A stretch of 64,000 nt of DNA. Origin: CALGFI01 sp963786805. Lineage in GTDB: Bacteria; Actinomycetota; UBA4738; HRBIN12. Every line of letters begins with the position of its first letter. Position 1 is the stretch's first letter. A program made the position numbers and the translations under genes. Positions 1 through 7,326 of this stretch are shown in pieces. The notes below the pieces were generated by a model. That model had not been told where the DNA came from. It saw only the letters and a program-made list of their open reading frames with translations, and did no database searches. Location of the stretch: assembly GCA_963786805.1 (NCBI GenBank), contig CAWBAK010000004.1, positions 62,001 to 126,000 on the forward strand, read 5' to 3'.

Positions 1-496
1 TGTAGCCGTAGATGGTCACGTCCTTCGGGGGCGACGTCACCCGGAACGGTGCCAGGTCCGCCAGCGCGGCAGCGAGGTCGTCCACGCCCGGCCCGACCGG
101 TGGATCGGCCCACGAATGGTCGCGGCACCCATCACTGACGAGGTTCGTCACGGTGGTGATGCTCACCATGACGTGCCCATCATCCGCGGGCTTGGTCGCG
201 CCGATCCACATCGACCATCCCTCGAAGGGAACCTCGTACACCACGCGGAGTGGGGTGGAGGGGTCGAGGTCGGGGTCGATGGAGTAGGTCCCGGGCTCGA
301 GCGGTGCGAAGGGCGCGAGCTCCATGATGTCCTGGATCGTCGGAACGGGAGCCGTCTCGCTCGGCCCCGTGGTCTCCGCGTCGCTCGGAGTCGGTCCTGA
401 GGAGGCCGGACCGTCCGCCGCCTCCGAACCCGATGTACATGCTCCGAGCGCGAGCATGATGACCAACGCGAGGGAACGTCCGTGGCGGGTCTTCAT
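1..496 (-). CDS. Putative lipoprotein, C-terminus beyond window edge
   Basis: The reading frame opens with ATG at 496 and runs off the left edge without a stop (about 165 codons visible). The N-terminus (MKTRHGRSLALVIMLALGAC) is a short lipoprotein signal with an L-G-A-C lipobox, so the protein is probably anchored outside the cytoplasmic membrane. A Ser/Thr/Pro/Glu-rich linker follows, then a globular region with no family I recognise. It is the third gene of a leftward set after an ECF sigma factor and its membrane partner, so it may be part of that envelope regulon. Its function is unknown. Confidence 0.6.
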   Translation of the reverse strand, partial: MKTRHGRSLALVIMLALGACTSGSEAADGPASSGPTPSDAETTGPSETAPVPTIQDIMELAPFAPLEPGTYSIDPDLDPSTPLRVVYEVPFEGWSMWIGATKPADDGHVMVSITTVTNLVSDGCRDHSWADPPVGPGVDDLAAALADLAPFRVTSPPKDVTIYGY

Positions 497-551
497 CGTG
501 CCGCTCCCTTCCATCAGAGACAGTCCCAGCAGAAGAACGCGCCGGGGTGCC

Positions 552-1477
552 TCAGTTCAGGTCGAACTCGAACGAGCGCACGACCGGCATCGCGGCGTCC
601 ACCTCGGTGCCGTCGATCTGGATCAGGACGTTCCCGCCGTCCGGCAGATCGAGCAGGATCAGCCGCGAGGTGGCGTACCACTCCCGCAATCCTTGCCCCT
701 CGGCGAGGAAGGCCCCGTCGAGTGGCTCCACCGTCACAAACCCTTCCATCCCGGGACAGCTGCTCTTGGGCCACGTCTCCGCGATCGACACGTCGAGCTG
801 GTATCCCGCGAGCCCGCCGATCTCCACCGGCGACGGCCCACCCGTTGCGATACCTGGATGCTCGCTCACCAAGGTCGCGAGCTCGAGCGCGGACGTGCCG
901 GCCCCGGCGTCGACGGCGTCGGAGCAACCCTCGCGGCGGGCGCGGGCGTCGCGGTGGACCGTCAGCCCCGCCTGATCGAAGAGGTAGATCCCTGGATCGT
1001 CGGATCGTCCGGATCCTCCGCCCCGTCCGACCACCCCGGCGTCCACAGGTCGAACGAGCCGCGCGTGTCCCACGGGTTGTTCCATCCGGCCGGGACGGTG
1101 AAGGTGAGGGCGGGCTCGAAGCGCTGCGACGTGTACGTCCCCTCATCGAGCGGTCCAAGGCACACCGACGGCGGCGGTCCGTCCTGCGAATCGAGACACG
1201 GGCCGGTCCACGTGCCGGTCGTCTCCCCGGTGACGGTCTCCGGCCGCCCGGTCGGCTGTCCCTCGTTCGCCGGGATCGTCGTCGGCGCGCTCGAACGGAT
1301 CAGGCCGGCGCCGCCCACGACGAGGGCGATCGCGCAGGTGATGCCGACGGCGCCGGCGAGCGCCGTCCTCGCCATCCGTCGGTAGCCGCGTCGGAGCAAC
1401 GGGTCAGGATCCACGGGCGTTGCCGGCACCTCGTCGGCGACACTGGCGAGGAGGTCTCGGATCTCGGTGTCGTTCAT
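552..1477 (-). CDS. Anti-sigma-factor-like single-pass membrane protein (frameshift near 990)
   Basis: The start ATG overlaps the sigma-factor stop (ATGA at 1474-1477), a typical sigma/anti-sigma arrangement. About 45 cytosolic residues lead into one membrane helix (residues about 36-58, ALAGAVGITCAIALVVGGAG) and an extracytoplasmic domain. The frame breaks at about 990-992: one G appears to be missing from a GGG run. Restoring it joins the ...DPDDPTIQ segment to GIYLFDQAGLTVHRD and gives about 308 residues ending at 552. I see no zinc-binding HxxxCxxC motif, so the anti-sigma role is inferred from position and topology. Confidence 0.6.
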
Positions 1478-2007
1478 GCGATCACCTCTGGGGTCGTTCG
1501 GAGCGCGTCCAGACCACGGGCGACGAGCGAGCGGACCGTGGCAGGGCGGCAGCGGAGAAGCTCGGCGATCGTGGCGTCAGGAAGGTCCTCGAAGTAGCGG
1601 AGGACGAGCGCCGTGCGCTGGCGGACCGGGAGCCGAAGGAGCGCCGAACGGAGCGTGTCGTACGTTGCCACGTCTGGATCGGTGCTGACGTCCTCGGCCC
1701 CCGGACCCTCGCGCTCCAGGTACGCGCGCTCGACCGCTCGACGCCGGAAGTGGTTCTTCGACAGGTTCACGATCGTGCGTCGCAGGTACGGCTCGAAGTC
1801 GTCCGGGTAGCGGAGGAACCGGAACCGACCCACGAACCGGACGAACGCCTCCTGGACGAGGTCCTCGGCGACGGCCCGGTCACCGGTCAGCAGGTACGCG
1901 AGCCGGATGCCGCCTGGCGCCGACCGCACGTACGCTTCGGCGAGCCGGCTGCGGAAACCCGCCTCCCGATCCACGGCCGATATCACCCCTGTCCGATCGT
2001 GCTCCAT
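1474..2007 (-). CDS. ECF RNA polymerase sigma factor, SigE-like family
   Basis: This 177-residue protein has region 2 (FRSRLAEAYVRSAPGGIRLA then LLTGDRAVAEDLVQEAFVR, the usual DxxAEDLVQE signature) and region 4 (LPVRQRTALVLRYFEDLPDA followed by a C-terminal helix-turn-helix). It should direct RNA polymerase to a small stress or envelope regulon. It is first in a leftward operon with a membrane partner and a lipoprotein, which suggests control by a membrane-anchored anti-sigma factor. Assignment to the family is firm; the signal is unknown. Confidence 0.88.
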   Translation of the reverse strand: MEHDRTGVISAVDREAGFRSRLAEAYVRSAPGGIRLAYLLTGDRAVAEDLVQEAFVRFVGRFRFLRYPDDFEPYLRRTIVNLSKNHFRRRAVERAYLEREGPGAEDVSTDPDVATYDTLRSALLRLPVRQRTALVLRYFEDLPDATIAELLRCRPATVRSLVARGLDALRTTPEVIA

Positions 2008-2177
2008 GTCCCCTTGACACGCGAGCGCGGCGATCTGTGGCAGTCCGGTGGCAACGGCCGGACGCAGGATGTGGAACCAAGTTCTTCCAGACGATCTGCT
2101 TTCGGGACGGCGCGATCGCCGATTTCACATACGTGGAGCCCTTCGCGTCCCTGCTCCGGTTCACACAAGGGCTCGAT

Positions 2178-2253
2178 GGTGGACCCAGGGGGACTCGAAC
2201 CCCCGACCTCATGGCTGCCAGCCATGCGCTCTACCAACTGAGCTATGGGCCCA
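2178..2253 (-). tRNA. tRNA-Ala(GGC)
   Basis: A complete 76-nt cloverleaf reads on the minus strand: acceptor GGGCCCA/TGGGTCC containing the G3-U70 pair that specifies alanine, D arm GCTC/GAGC, anticodon stem CATGG/CCATG with loop CTGGCAG (anticodon GGC), and T stem GGGGG/CCCCC with loop TTCGAGT. The discriminator base is A and the CCA end is encoded. The 170 bp between it and the sigma gene (2008-2177) hold nothing I recognise. Confidence 0.95.
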
Positions 2254-2295
2254 ACGGGTGGTCAGTCTATCGAACGGTTCCGAGGTCTCTGAACG

Positions 2296-2706
2296 CTACC
2301 CCGAGGAGCTCGCCGCTCCGTTCTCGTCCCAATCGACGCGCGGGGCGTCTCGCCACAGGCGCTCGAGGTCGTAGTACTCGCGCTCCTCGTCGGCGAATAC
2401 GTGCACCACGACGTCGACGTAGTCCAGGAGCACCCAGCGGCCTTCGGTCTCGCCCTCGCGGCGGACCGGCTTTCGGCCGAGATCGCGGAGCGCCTTCTCG
2501 ACCTCCTCGACGATCGTTCGGACCTGGCGTTCCGTCTCGCCCGAGGCGATCACGAAGTAATCCGTGATGACGATCAGGCCGTGGACGTCCAGGATCGCCA
2601 CACCCTCGGCCTGCTTGGCGGACGCCGAGCGTGCGGCGGCGACGGCGGCTTCGCGGCTCTCCTCGGACTGCGTGGCCCTACCCGGCACGCCGTCCTTCGC
2701 TTGCAA
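2296..2706 (-). CDS. rsfS: Ribosomal silencing factor RsfS (YbeB/Iojap family)
   Basis: This 136-residue protein has the family core: a helical N-terminus, VAILDVHGLIVITDYFVIAS, and WVLLDYVDVVVHVFADEERE leading to a YYDLERLW tail. RsfS binds ribosomal protein L14 on the large subunit and blocks subunit joining when nutrients run low. It is last in the leftward obgE-nadD-LytR_C-rsfS series, a standard bacterial linkage of ribosome-associated and NAD genes. The stop is followed by tRNA-Ala on the same strand. Identification is secure. Confidence 0.93.
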   Translation of the reverse strand: MQAKDGVPGRATQSEESREAAVAAARSASAKQAEGVAILDVHGLIVITDYFVIASGETERQVRTIVEEVEKALRDLGRKPVRREGETEGRWVLLDYVDVVVHVFADEEREYYDLERLWRDAPRVDWDENGAASSSG

Positions 2707-3675
2707 TCACCCGGTGAAGTCCTTCCCGACGACCACGGTCACGGGGGCGATCCCCGACGAGAGGGAAACGTTCACGCTCCCCGTCCCGAGCAAGTCTCGC
2801 ACACGCTCACCGAGACCGACGTCGTCGGCCGAGCCGACCACCACCAGCGTCTCCTCGTGGTCGAAGTTCGCCGCGTTCTCCGAGACGACGATCCGGAACC
2901 CACCGGGGACGATCCGTTCGGCGATGAGCTCTCCCACGCCGGGAACCCCGCTCCCGTTCAGCACGATCACGCGGACGACCTCGCGATCGGGACCACCGAA
3001 GGCATCGACGATCGACTGCCGGATGGCGTCCGGCTCCGAGACGAAGATCCCCTCCGCCGCCTGCACCGACGGGATGGCCAAGACGTTCGCGCCGCGGGCC
3101 GCCTCGAGCACCTCCACCACCGACGAGGCCGAGTCGGCGTCGGGCAGGACCGCCGGATCCCACTCGACATCCGCCAGCAGGCCCGCGAGCACGAGCGAGA
3201 AGGCCGACGCCGCACCCGCACCGGCGTCCTCGAGCATCGAGAGCACCTCGGACCCACGCCTCGTGTCGTTCCCGACCGAGATGCCGCCTGCGCCGTCCAC
3301 GATCGCCGCCAGTCGCTCCTCGTCGATCACCAGGTAGTGGTCGACCCAGACCCCGAGCACGTTCGCGACCGTCGTCGCCGCCTGGCGCGGGGGCAGTTCC
3401 AACGCATCGCCGAGTGTGGCGTCGCCCTGGCCGGGGATCGTGACCTGGATCTCGGTCGGGAGGACGAGGGCGCCGTCCGTGTCACCGGTCGAGCCGACGA
3501 CCGCTCCGAACGACGCCGCGTCGGTCTCGACCACCACCAACGTCAGCCCACTCACCCGTTCCGTGTTCGGCGGCGGCGCGTCGCGATCGTCGTTCGCGCT
3601 CAGCACCAGCCAGGTCATCGCGCCGACCGCGAGGAGGAGGACGACGGCGAGGGCGGCCCACGGGCGCCGCGTCAC
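2707..3675 (-). CDS. LytR_C-domain envelope protein with degenerate LCP-like region
   Basis: I place the start at GTG 3675, which overlaps the nadD stop (GTGA) and precedes one membrane anchor (AALAVVLLLAVGAMTWLVL), giving 322 residues. The middle resembles an LCP domain (IQVTIPGQG, later VDHYLVIDEERLAAIVDGAG), but the arginine-rich pyrophosphate-binding signature of active LCP ligases is not evident. The C-terminal 90 residues fit the LytR C-terminal domain (VRVIVLNGSGVPGVGELIAE and a closing VTVVVGKDF). It probably sits outside the membrane in cell-wall assembly, perhaps as a non-catalytic member. Confidence 0.72.
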   Translation of the reverse strand: MTRRPWAALAVVLLLAVGAMTWLVLSANDDRDAPPPNTERVSGLTLVVVETDAASFGAVVGSTGDTDGALVLPTEIQVTIPGQGDATLGDALELPPRQAATTVANVLGVWVDHYLVIDEERLAAIVDGAGGISVGNDTRRGSEVLSMLEDAGAGAASAFSLVLAGLLADVEWDPAVLPDADSASSVVEVLEAARGANVLAIPSVQAAEGIFVSEPDAIRQSIVDAFGGPDREVVRVIVLNGSGVPGVGELIAERIVPGGFRIVVSENAANFDHEETLVVVGSADDVGLGERVRDLLGTGSVNVSLSSGIAPVTVVVGKDFTG

Positions 3676-4265
3676 CGGTACAGCGCCGCCTTCTCGACGT
3701 AGCTCTTCACGCCTTCGGGCACGAGGTAGCGGATCGGGCGGCCGTCGTGGACCCGCTCGCGCACGTCGGTCGAGCTGATCGCGAGCGCCGGGATGTGCAT
3801 CACGCTGACGTTCGGATGCCGCGGCGCGTCCTTCGCCTCGAACCTCGTGAGGTCGTAGCCGGGCCTGGTCGCTGCGATGAAGTGCGCGAGCGACAGGACA
3901 CCGTCCGGATCCTTCCACTCGAAGATCTCGCGCATCGCGTCGGCACCGGTGATGAAGTACAGCTCCGCGTCCGGGTTCTCCGCACCGAGCGCCTTCAACG
4001 TGTCGACGGTGTACGTCGGTCCTTCTCGTTCGACCTCGATCCGCGAGACGCGGAACCGCGGGTTGCTGGCGGTGGCGATCACCGTCATCAGGTAGCGGTC
4101 CTCGGCGGGAGAGACCTCACGCTCCTGCTTCATCCAGGGTTGGCCCGTCGGGACGAACACAACCTCGTCGAGCGCGAACTGGACGAGGGCCTCCTCGGCC
4201 GTCACGAGGTGCCCGTAATGGATCGGGTCGAACGTTCCGCCCATGACGCCGAGCCGCCGCCCCAC
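3672..4265 (-). CDS. nadD: Nicotinate-nucleotide adenylyltransferase
   Basis: This 197-residue enzyme converts nicotinate mononucleotide and ATP to deamido-NAD in NAD synthesis. The nucleotidyltransferase motifs are clear: GGTFDPIHYGH near the N-terminus (HxGH-type ATP site) and ISSTDVRER near the C-terminus (SSTxxR). Its length matches the family. It lies between obgE and the LytR_C gene on the same strand, and its stop overlaps the next start by 4 bp, which implies translational coupling. Confidence 0.95.
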   Translation of the reverse strand: MGRRLGVMGGTFDPIHYGHLVTAEEALVQFALDEVVFVPTGQPWMKQEREVSPAEDRYLMTVIATASNPRFRVSRIEVEREGPTYTVDTLKALGAENPDAELYFITGADAMREIFEWKDPDGVLSLAHFIAATRPGYDLTRFEAKDAPRHPNVSVMHIPALAISSTDVRERVHDGRPIRYLVPEGVKSYVEKAALYR

Positions 4266-4308
4266 GCGGCCATCCTACGGCGGCGGCCCCCGGGGACCCG
4301 GATTTCGG

Positions 4309-4773
4309 CTAGGTGCTCGAGCCGATCCGCTCGACCCACGCCTGCAGATCGGGAAGATGGTCCGCGTAGTGCGCAGGGCCCGCTTCTTCGAACCAGTCGA
4401 CGGCGTCGGGCGTGACCTCGCCGAGCGCGCCGAACGCCTCGAGCATCCGGGCGCGCATCGCGTGCCAGGCCGAGTGGACCTCCTCGACCTCCATCGTGCG
4501 TGAGCGCGCGAACCACTCGCGGTTCACCCGGTCGGTGTACCCCGGTGCCTCGGACGGATCCTCGCCGTCCCAGGTGCCGGCCTCGATCTCCCGGAGCACC
4601 CGCGCGGTGTCCTCGGACCACGCCGCCACGTGCCACATCATGTCCCTGACCGACCAGCCCTCGTCCGTGAGCCCGACGCGCTCGATCTCTTCGGGAGTGA
4701 GGCCGTCGACGAGCGCGTCGATGTGCGCCCAGCCCTCGGCCTCTCGCCGCAGGAGGTCCTCACGATGTCCCAT
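4309..4773 (-). CDS. DinB/maleylpyruvate isomerase-like four-helix protein
   Basis: Starting at ATG 4773 (14 bp inside the obgE 3' end) the product has 154 residues. Motifs GWSVRDMMWHVAAWSEDTAR and a second-half histidine (PAHYADHLPDLQAW) match the DinB-like superfamily, in which three histidines bind a divalent metal. Members include mycothiol-dependent enzymes and many uncharacterised stress proteins. The overlap with obgE suggests co-transcription. The substrate cannot be deduced. Confidence 0.72.
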   Translation of the reverse strand: MGHREDLLRREAEGWAHIDALVDGLTPEEIERVGLTDEGWSVRDMMWHVAAWSEDTARVLREIEAGTWDGEDPSEAPGYTDRVNREWFARSRTMEVEEVHSAWHAMRARMLEAFGALGEVTPDAVDWFEEAGPAHYADHLPDLQAWVERIGSST

Positions 4774-6016
4774 CGGCGATCTCCTCTCCCGGCAGGAACT
4801 CGAAGGCGGTGCTGCCGATGACGACCTCATCGCCGCGCCGGGCGCCGGCAACCAGCAACTCCCGTTCGACGCCCTCCTTGACGAGTCGCTTCTGCAGCTG
4901 GGCGACCAGCCGAGGGTCCTCGAGGTCTGACTCGGCGACCCATCGCTCGACGCCTCGGCCGACGACCCGGAACCGCTCCCCCTCGCGCCGGATGACGAAC
5001 CGCGGGCGCGCGGGCCGGAGCACCACGTAGTCCTCCTGCGTCTCCGCCGCGGCCTCGGTTTCGGCTGCAAGCGCGGCCAGCCGTTCGCGCAGTACCGGTA
5101 ACCCCTCGCCCGTCACGGCGGAGACACCGATCGCCCCTGCCCCCAGAACCGCTTGCGGATCGGCGTCGGGCACGAGGTCGAGCTTGGTCCCCACCACGAT
5201 CGACGAACGCCGGACGAGTTCCGGGTCGTACGCCTCGAGCTCGCCTCGGAGCGTCGCGAGGTCGGCGCCCGGGTCGGCCGCGGCGAGATCGACGACCAGC
5301 ACGAGCGCTCGCGACCGGCTCACGTGCCGCAGGAACCGGTGGCCGAGCCCGCGACCCTCGCTCGCGCCCTCGATGAGACCAGGCACGTCGGCGACGACGA
5401 ACCGCCGGTCGTCGCTCTCCGCGACGCCGAGGTTGGGCGAGAGCGTGGTGAAGGGATAGTCCGCCACCTTGGGACGAGCCGCGGTCAGGACGGAAAGGAG
5501 CGTGGACTTACCGGCGTTCGGCAACCCGACGAGGCCGACGTCGGCGACTGTGCGGAGTTCGACGGAGAGCCGGCGGTCCTCGCCCGGCTCGCCGGCCTCG
5601 GCCACCCGGGGTACGCGGTCGCGAGCGGTGGCGAGCGAGACGGTCCCCCGCCCCCCGCGTCCGCCGCGCGCAACCACGGCTCGCTTCCCAACGTCGACGA
5701 GGTCCGCGACGAGTCCCTGCTCGTCCTCGACGCGGGTTCCCCTCGGAACCTGGACGACGACATCGGCGCCGGCCGCGCCGGTTCGCTTGTTGCGGCCCCC
5801 AGCGGCGCCGGCCTCCGCCCGCAGGTGAGGGTCGTTCGCGAGGACGCTCAGATCGTGGATGCCGGTCGACACCTCGAAGACGACGTCTCCGCCGTCTCCG
5901 CCGTCGCCACCGTCGGGGCCGCCTCTCGGCTTGTACGGCTCACGCAGGAGCGCGGCCGAGCCGTCCCCTCCTTTGCCGCCGCGCGCGAACACGGTCACCT
6001 CGTCGACGAACGCCAT
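4760..6016 (-). CDS. obgE: GTPase ObgE/CgtA with C-terminal OCT domain
   Basis: This 418-residue, three-domain GTPase acts in 50S ribosome assembly and stress response. The glycine-rich Obg fold covers residues about 1-157 (ARGGKGGDGSAALLREPY). The G domain (about 158-330) has GLPNAGKST (G1), FTTLSPNLG (switch I), DVPGLIEGA (G3) and GTKLDL (G4). The C-terminal OCT domain (about 345-418) contains FVIRREGERFRVVGRGVERW. It follows rplU and rpmA in the usual order, though a rightward gene intervenes here. Confidence 0.96.
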   Translation of the reverse strand: MAFVDEVTVFARGGKGGDGSAALLREPYKPRGGPDGGDGGDGGDVVFEVSTGIHDLSVLANDPHLRAEAGAAGGRNKRTGAAGADVVVQVPRGTRVEDEQGLVADLVDVGKRAVVARGGRGGRGTVSLATARDRVPRVAEAGEPGEDRRLSVELRTVADVGLVGLPNAGKSTLLSVLTAARPKVADYPFTTLSPNLGVAESDDRRFVVADVPGLIEGASEGRGLGHRFLRHVSRSRALVLVVDLAAADPGADLATLRGELEAYDPELVRRSSIVVGTKLDLVPDADPQAVLGAGAIGVSAVTGEGLPVLRERLAALAAETEAAAETQEDYVVLRPARPRFVIRREGERFRVVGRGVERWVAESDLEDPRLVAQLQKRLVKEGVERELLVAGARRGDEVVIGSTAFEFLPGEEIADGTS

Positions 6017-6063
6017 GCCCGTGATTGTGGCGGAAAGCCGACGGCGCGCGGCATCATGGCCGC

Positions 6064-6504
6064 ATGCCTTCGCCGGTCACCGTCTGGACGGTCGAGCTCG
6101 AGCCCGGCTCGAGTTTGAAAGAGGTGCAAGGTTCGCTCGCGCTCGAGACCGAAGCCGTGGTCTTCACCCCGCGTGAGGGCCAGGGATCCGAGCGCCGGTA
6201 TCCACTCGCCGAGATCGCGCGGGCCCGGCGCCTCCGCGGCTCCCCGGTGCTCCTGATCGTCCACGAGCCCAGCCGGGGACCGAGGCGAACCGCGTTCTAC
6301 TTCGTGCAGCCCCCGGCGCTGGTTCCACCCGACGAGTCGCGGAAAGCCGTCCTCGGACCGCTGGCGGGGGGATCGCCCCGAAAGATCCGTCGTCGCAACG
6401 CGAGCTATCTCGGGATCGCGAACCGCGAGAAGAAGCAGGTCCTCCGCGAGTGGGAGCGAGCGGTCCAGGAGGCGTTGACGGCGGAGCGCCGGACGGGGTC
6501 TTAG
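6064..6504 (+). CDS. Conserved-looking hypothetical protein (PH-like)
   Basis: I chose the ATG at 6064 over an upstream in-frame ATG at 6025 because residues from MPSPVTVWTVELE onward look like folded protein. The 146-residue product begins with beta-rich sequence (LKEVQGSLALETEAVVFTPR, RYPLAEIARARRLRGSPVLL) resembling a small pleckstrin-like or GRAM-like barrel, and ends in a basic helical tail. It lies on the opposite strand between obgE and rpmA and overlaps the rpmA 3' end by 4 bp. I do not recognise the family. Confidence 0.55.
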   Translation: MPSPVTVWTVELEPGSSLKEVQGSLALETEAVVFTPREGQGSERRYPLAEIARARRLRGSPVLLIVHEPSRGPRRTAFYFVQPPALVPPDESRKAVLGPLAGGSPRKIRRRNASYLGIANREKKQVLREWERAVQEALTAERRTGS

Positions 6505-6791
6505 CTCGACTCGGCTGCGGTGGCGCTTCGTTCCGCGGACTCTCGGGCCTCGATCGAGGCGAAGCGCTTGCCCCGGGACTCGTGGAACTTCACGAGCCCG
6601 TCGGCGGTGGCGAACAGTGTGTCGTCGTCACCCTTGCCGACGCCCTTGCCCGGGTGGATCCTCGTCCCCCGCTGGCGCACGATGATCGAGCCGGCGGTCA
6701 CCGACTGACCGCCGAACGCCTTCACGCCGAGCCGCTTGGACTCGGAATCGCGACCGTTGCGGGAGGACCCGCCACCCTTCTTGTGCGCCAT
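6501..6791 (-). CDS. rpmA: 50S ribosomal protein L27
   Basis: This 96-residue protein has the invariant L27 N-terminus MAHKKGGGSSRNGRDSESKR and the core GSIIVRQRGTRIHPGKGVG. The N-terminal tail reaches into the peptidyl-transferase centre. It follows rplU on the same strand, separated by a strong hairpin at 6820-6850. The C-terminus is an Ala/Ser/Glu-rich extension. Confidence 0.96.
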   Translation of the reverse strand: MAHKKGGGSSRNGRDSESKRLGVKAFGGQSVTAGSIIVRQRGTRIHPGKGVGKGDDDTLFATADGLVKFHESRGKRFASIEARESAERSATAAESS

Positions 6792-6819
6792 AACGCCTCC
6801 GAGGCTACCAATCTTAGCC

Positions 6820-6850
6820 AGTGATGCCTTCGCGAGGCGAAGGCATCACT
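6820..6850 (-). terminator. Perfect 14-bp hairpin between rplU and rpmA
   Basis: AGTGATGCCTTCGC (6820-6833) and its exact complement (6837-6850) flank a 3-nt loop. No clear U-tract follows on the minus strand. Because rplU and rpmA are normally co-transcribed, this is more likely a partial terminator, processing site or small mobile palindrome than a full intrinsic terminator. Confidence 0.5.
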
Positions 6851-6853
6851 GTT

Positions 6854-6881
6854 GGGGCTACCGCTTCGCTACTTGAGCCCC
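6854..6881. repeat. Short palindrome-ended element, copy 1 (rplU 3' end)
   Basis: A 28-nt element with complementary ends (GGGGCT...AGCCCC) matches, at 25 of the central 26 positions, a second copy at 33337-33362 in the tig tail. In both places it is read in a frame giving Ser-Ser-Ser-Glu-Ala-Val-Ala, or it supplies a stop codon. The sharing is seen directly; that it is a dispersed element is an inference from two copies. Confidence 0.55.
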
Positions 6882-7272
6882 TTCTGATCCCACACCGCCG
6901 GCCGCTGCGGGCTCCTCGGCGGGCTCGGTGTCCTTCTGTCGGCGCCTCTTGGCGGGCCTTCTTGGTCGCCAGCTTGATCTCGGAGATCTCGAGCAGCGTC
7001 AGCGTCTGGCGGTGCCCCTGCCGGCGCGCGTAGCCGGACTTGTTCTTGTACTTGAAGACGTGGACCTTGTCGCCCTTCTGCTCGCCGAGCAGCTTGCCCG
7101 TGACGACGGCCTTCTCGACGTCCTTTCCAGCGTGGGTCTGGCCCTCGTCGTCCACGACCAGCAACGGCTGAAAGGTGACGGTGTCGCCGTCGGAATGGAT
7201 GGACTCCACCTCGATGATGTCGCCGGGCTTCACCTTGTGTTGCTTGCCGCCCGTCCTGATCACCGCATACAT
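6858..7272 (-). CDS. rplU: 50S ribosomal protein L21 (tail frameshift near 6955)
   Basis: The protein starts MYAVIRTGGKQHKVKPGDII and contains the L21 core through YARRQGHRQTLTLLEISEI; it binds 23S rRNA. As read, the frame continues to a stop at 6814 through an unnatural Arg/Gly tail. Removing one C from the GCCCGCC run near 6955 gives KKAAKRRRQKDTEPAEEPAA and a TAG at 6858, so I give the corrected end (about 137 residues). The first 105 residues are unaffected. It lies just downstream of rne and upstream of rpmA, the canonical order. Confidence 0.92.
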
Positions 7273-7326
7273 CGTTGTTTCCTCCTCTTGATGAACGGGC
7301 CCGCGCTCGGGGAGCCGACAACCCGC

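Noticed and set aside
2178..2253. Reading the tRNA as glycine (anticodon GCC)
   Set aside because: That arises from reading the loop on the wrong strand; the minus-strand loop is CTGGCAG with anticodon GGC, and G3-U70 confirms alanine.
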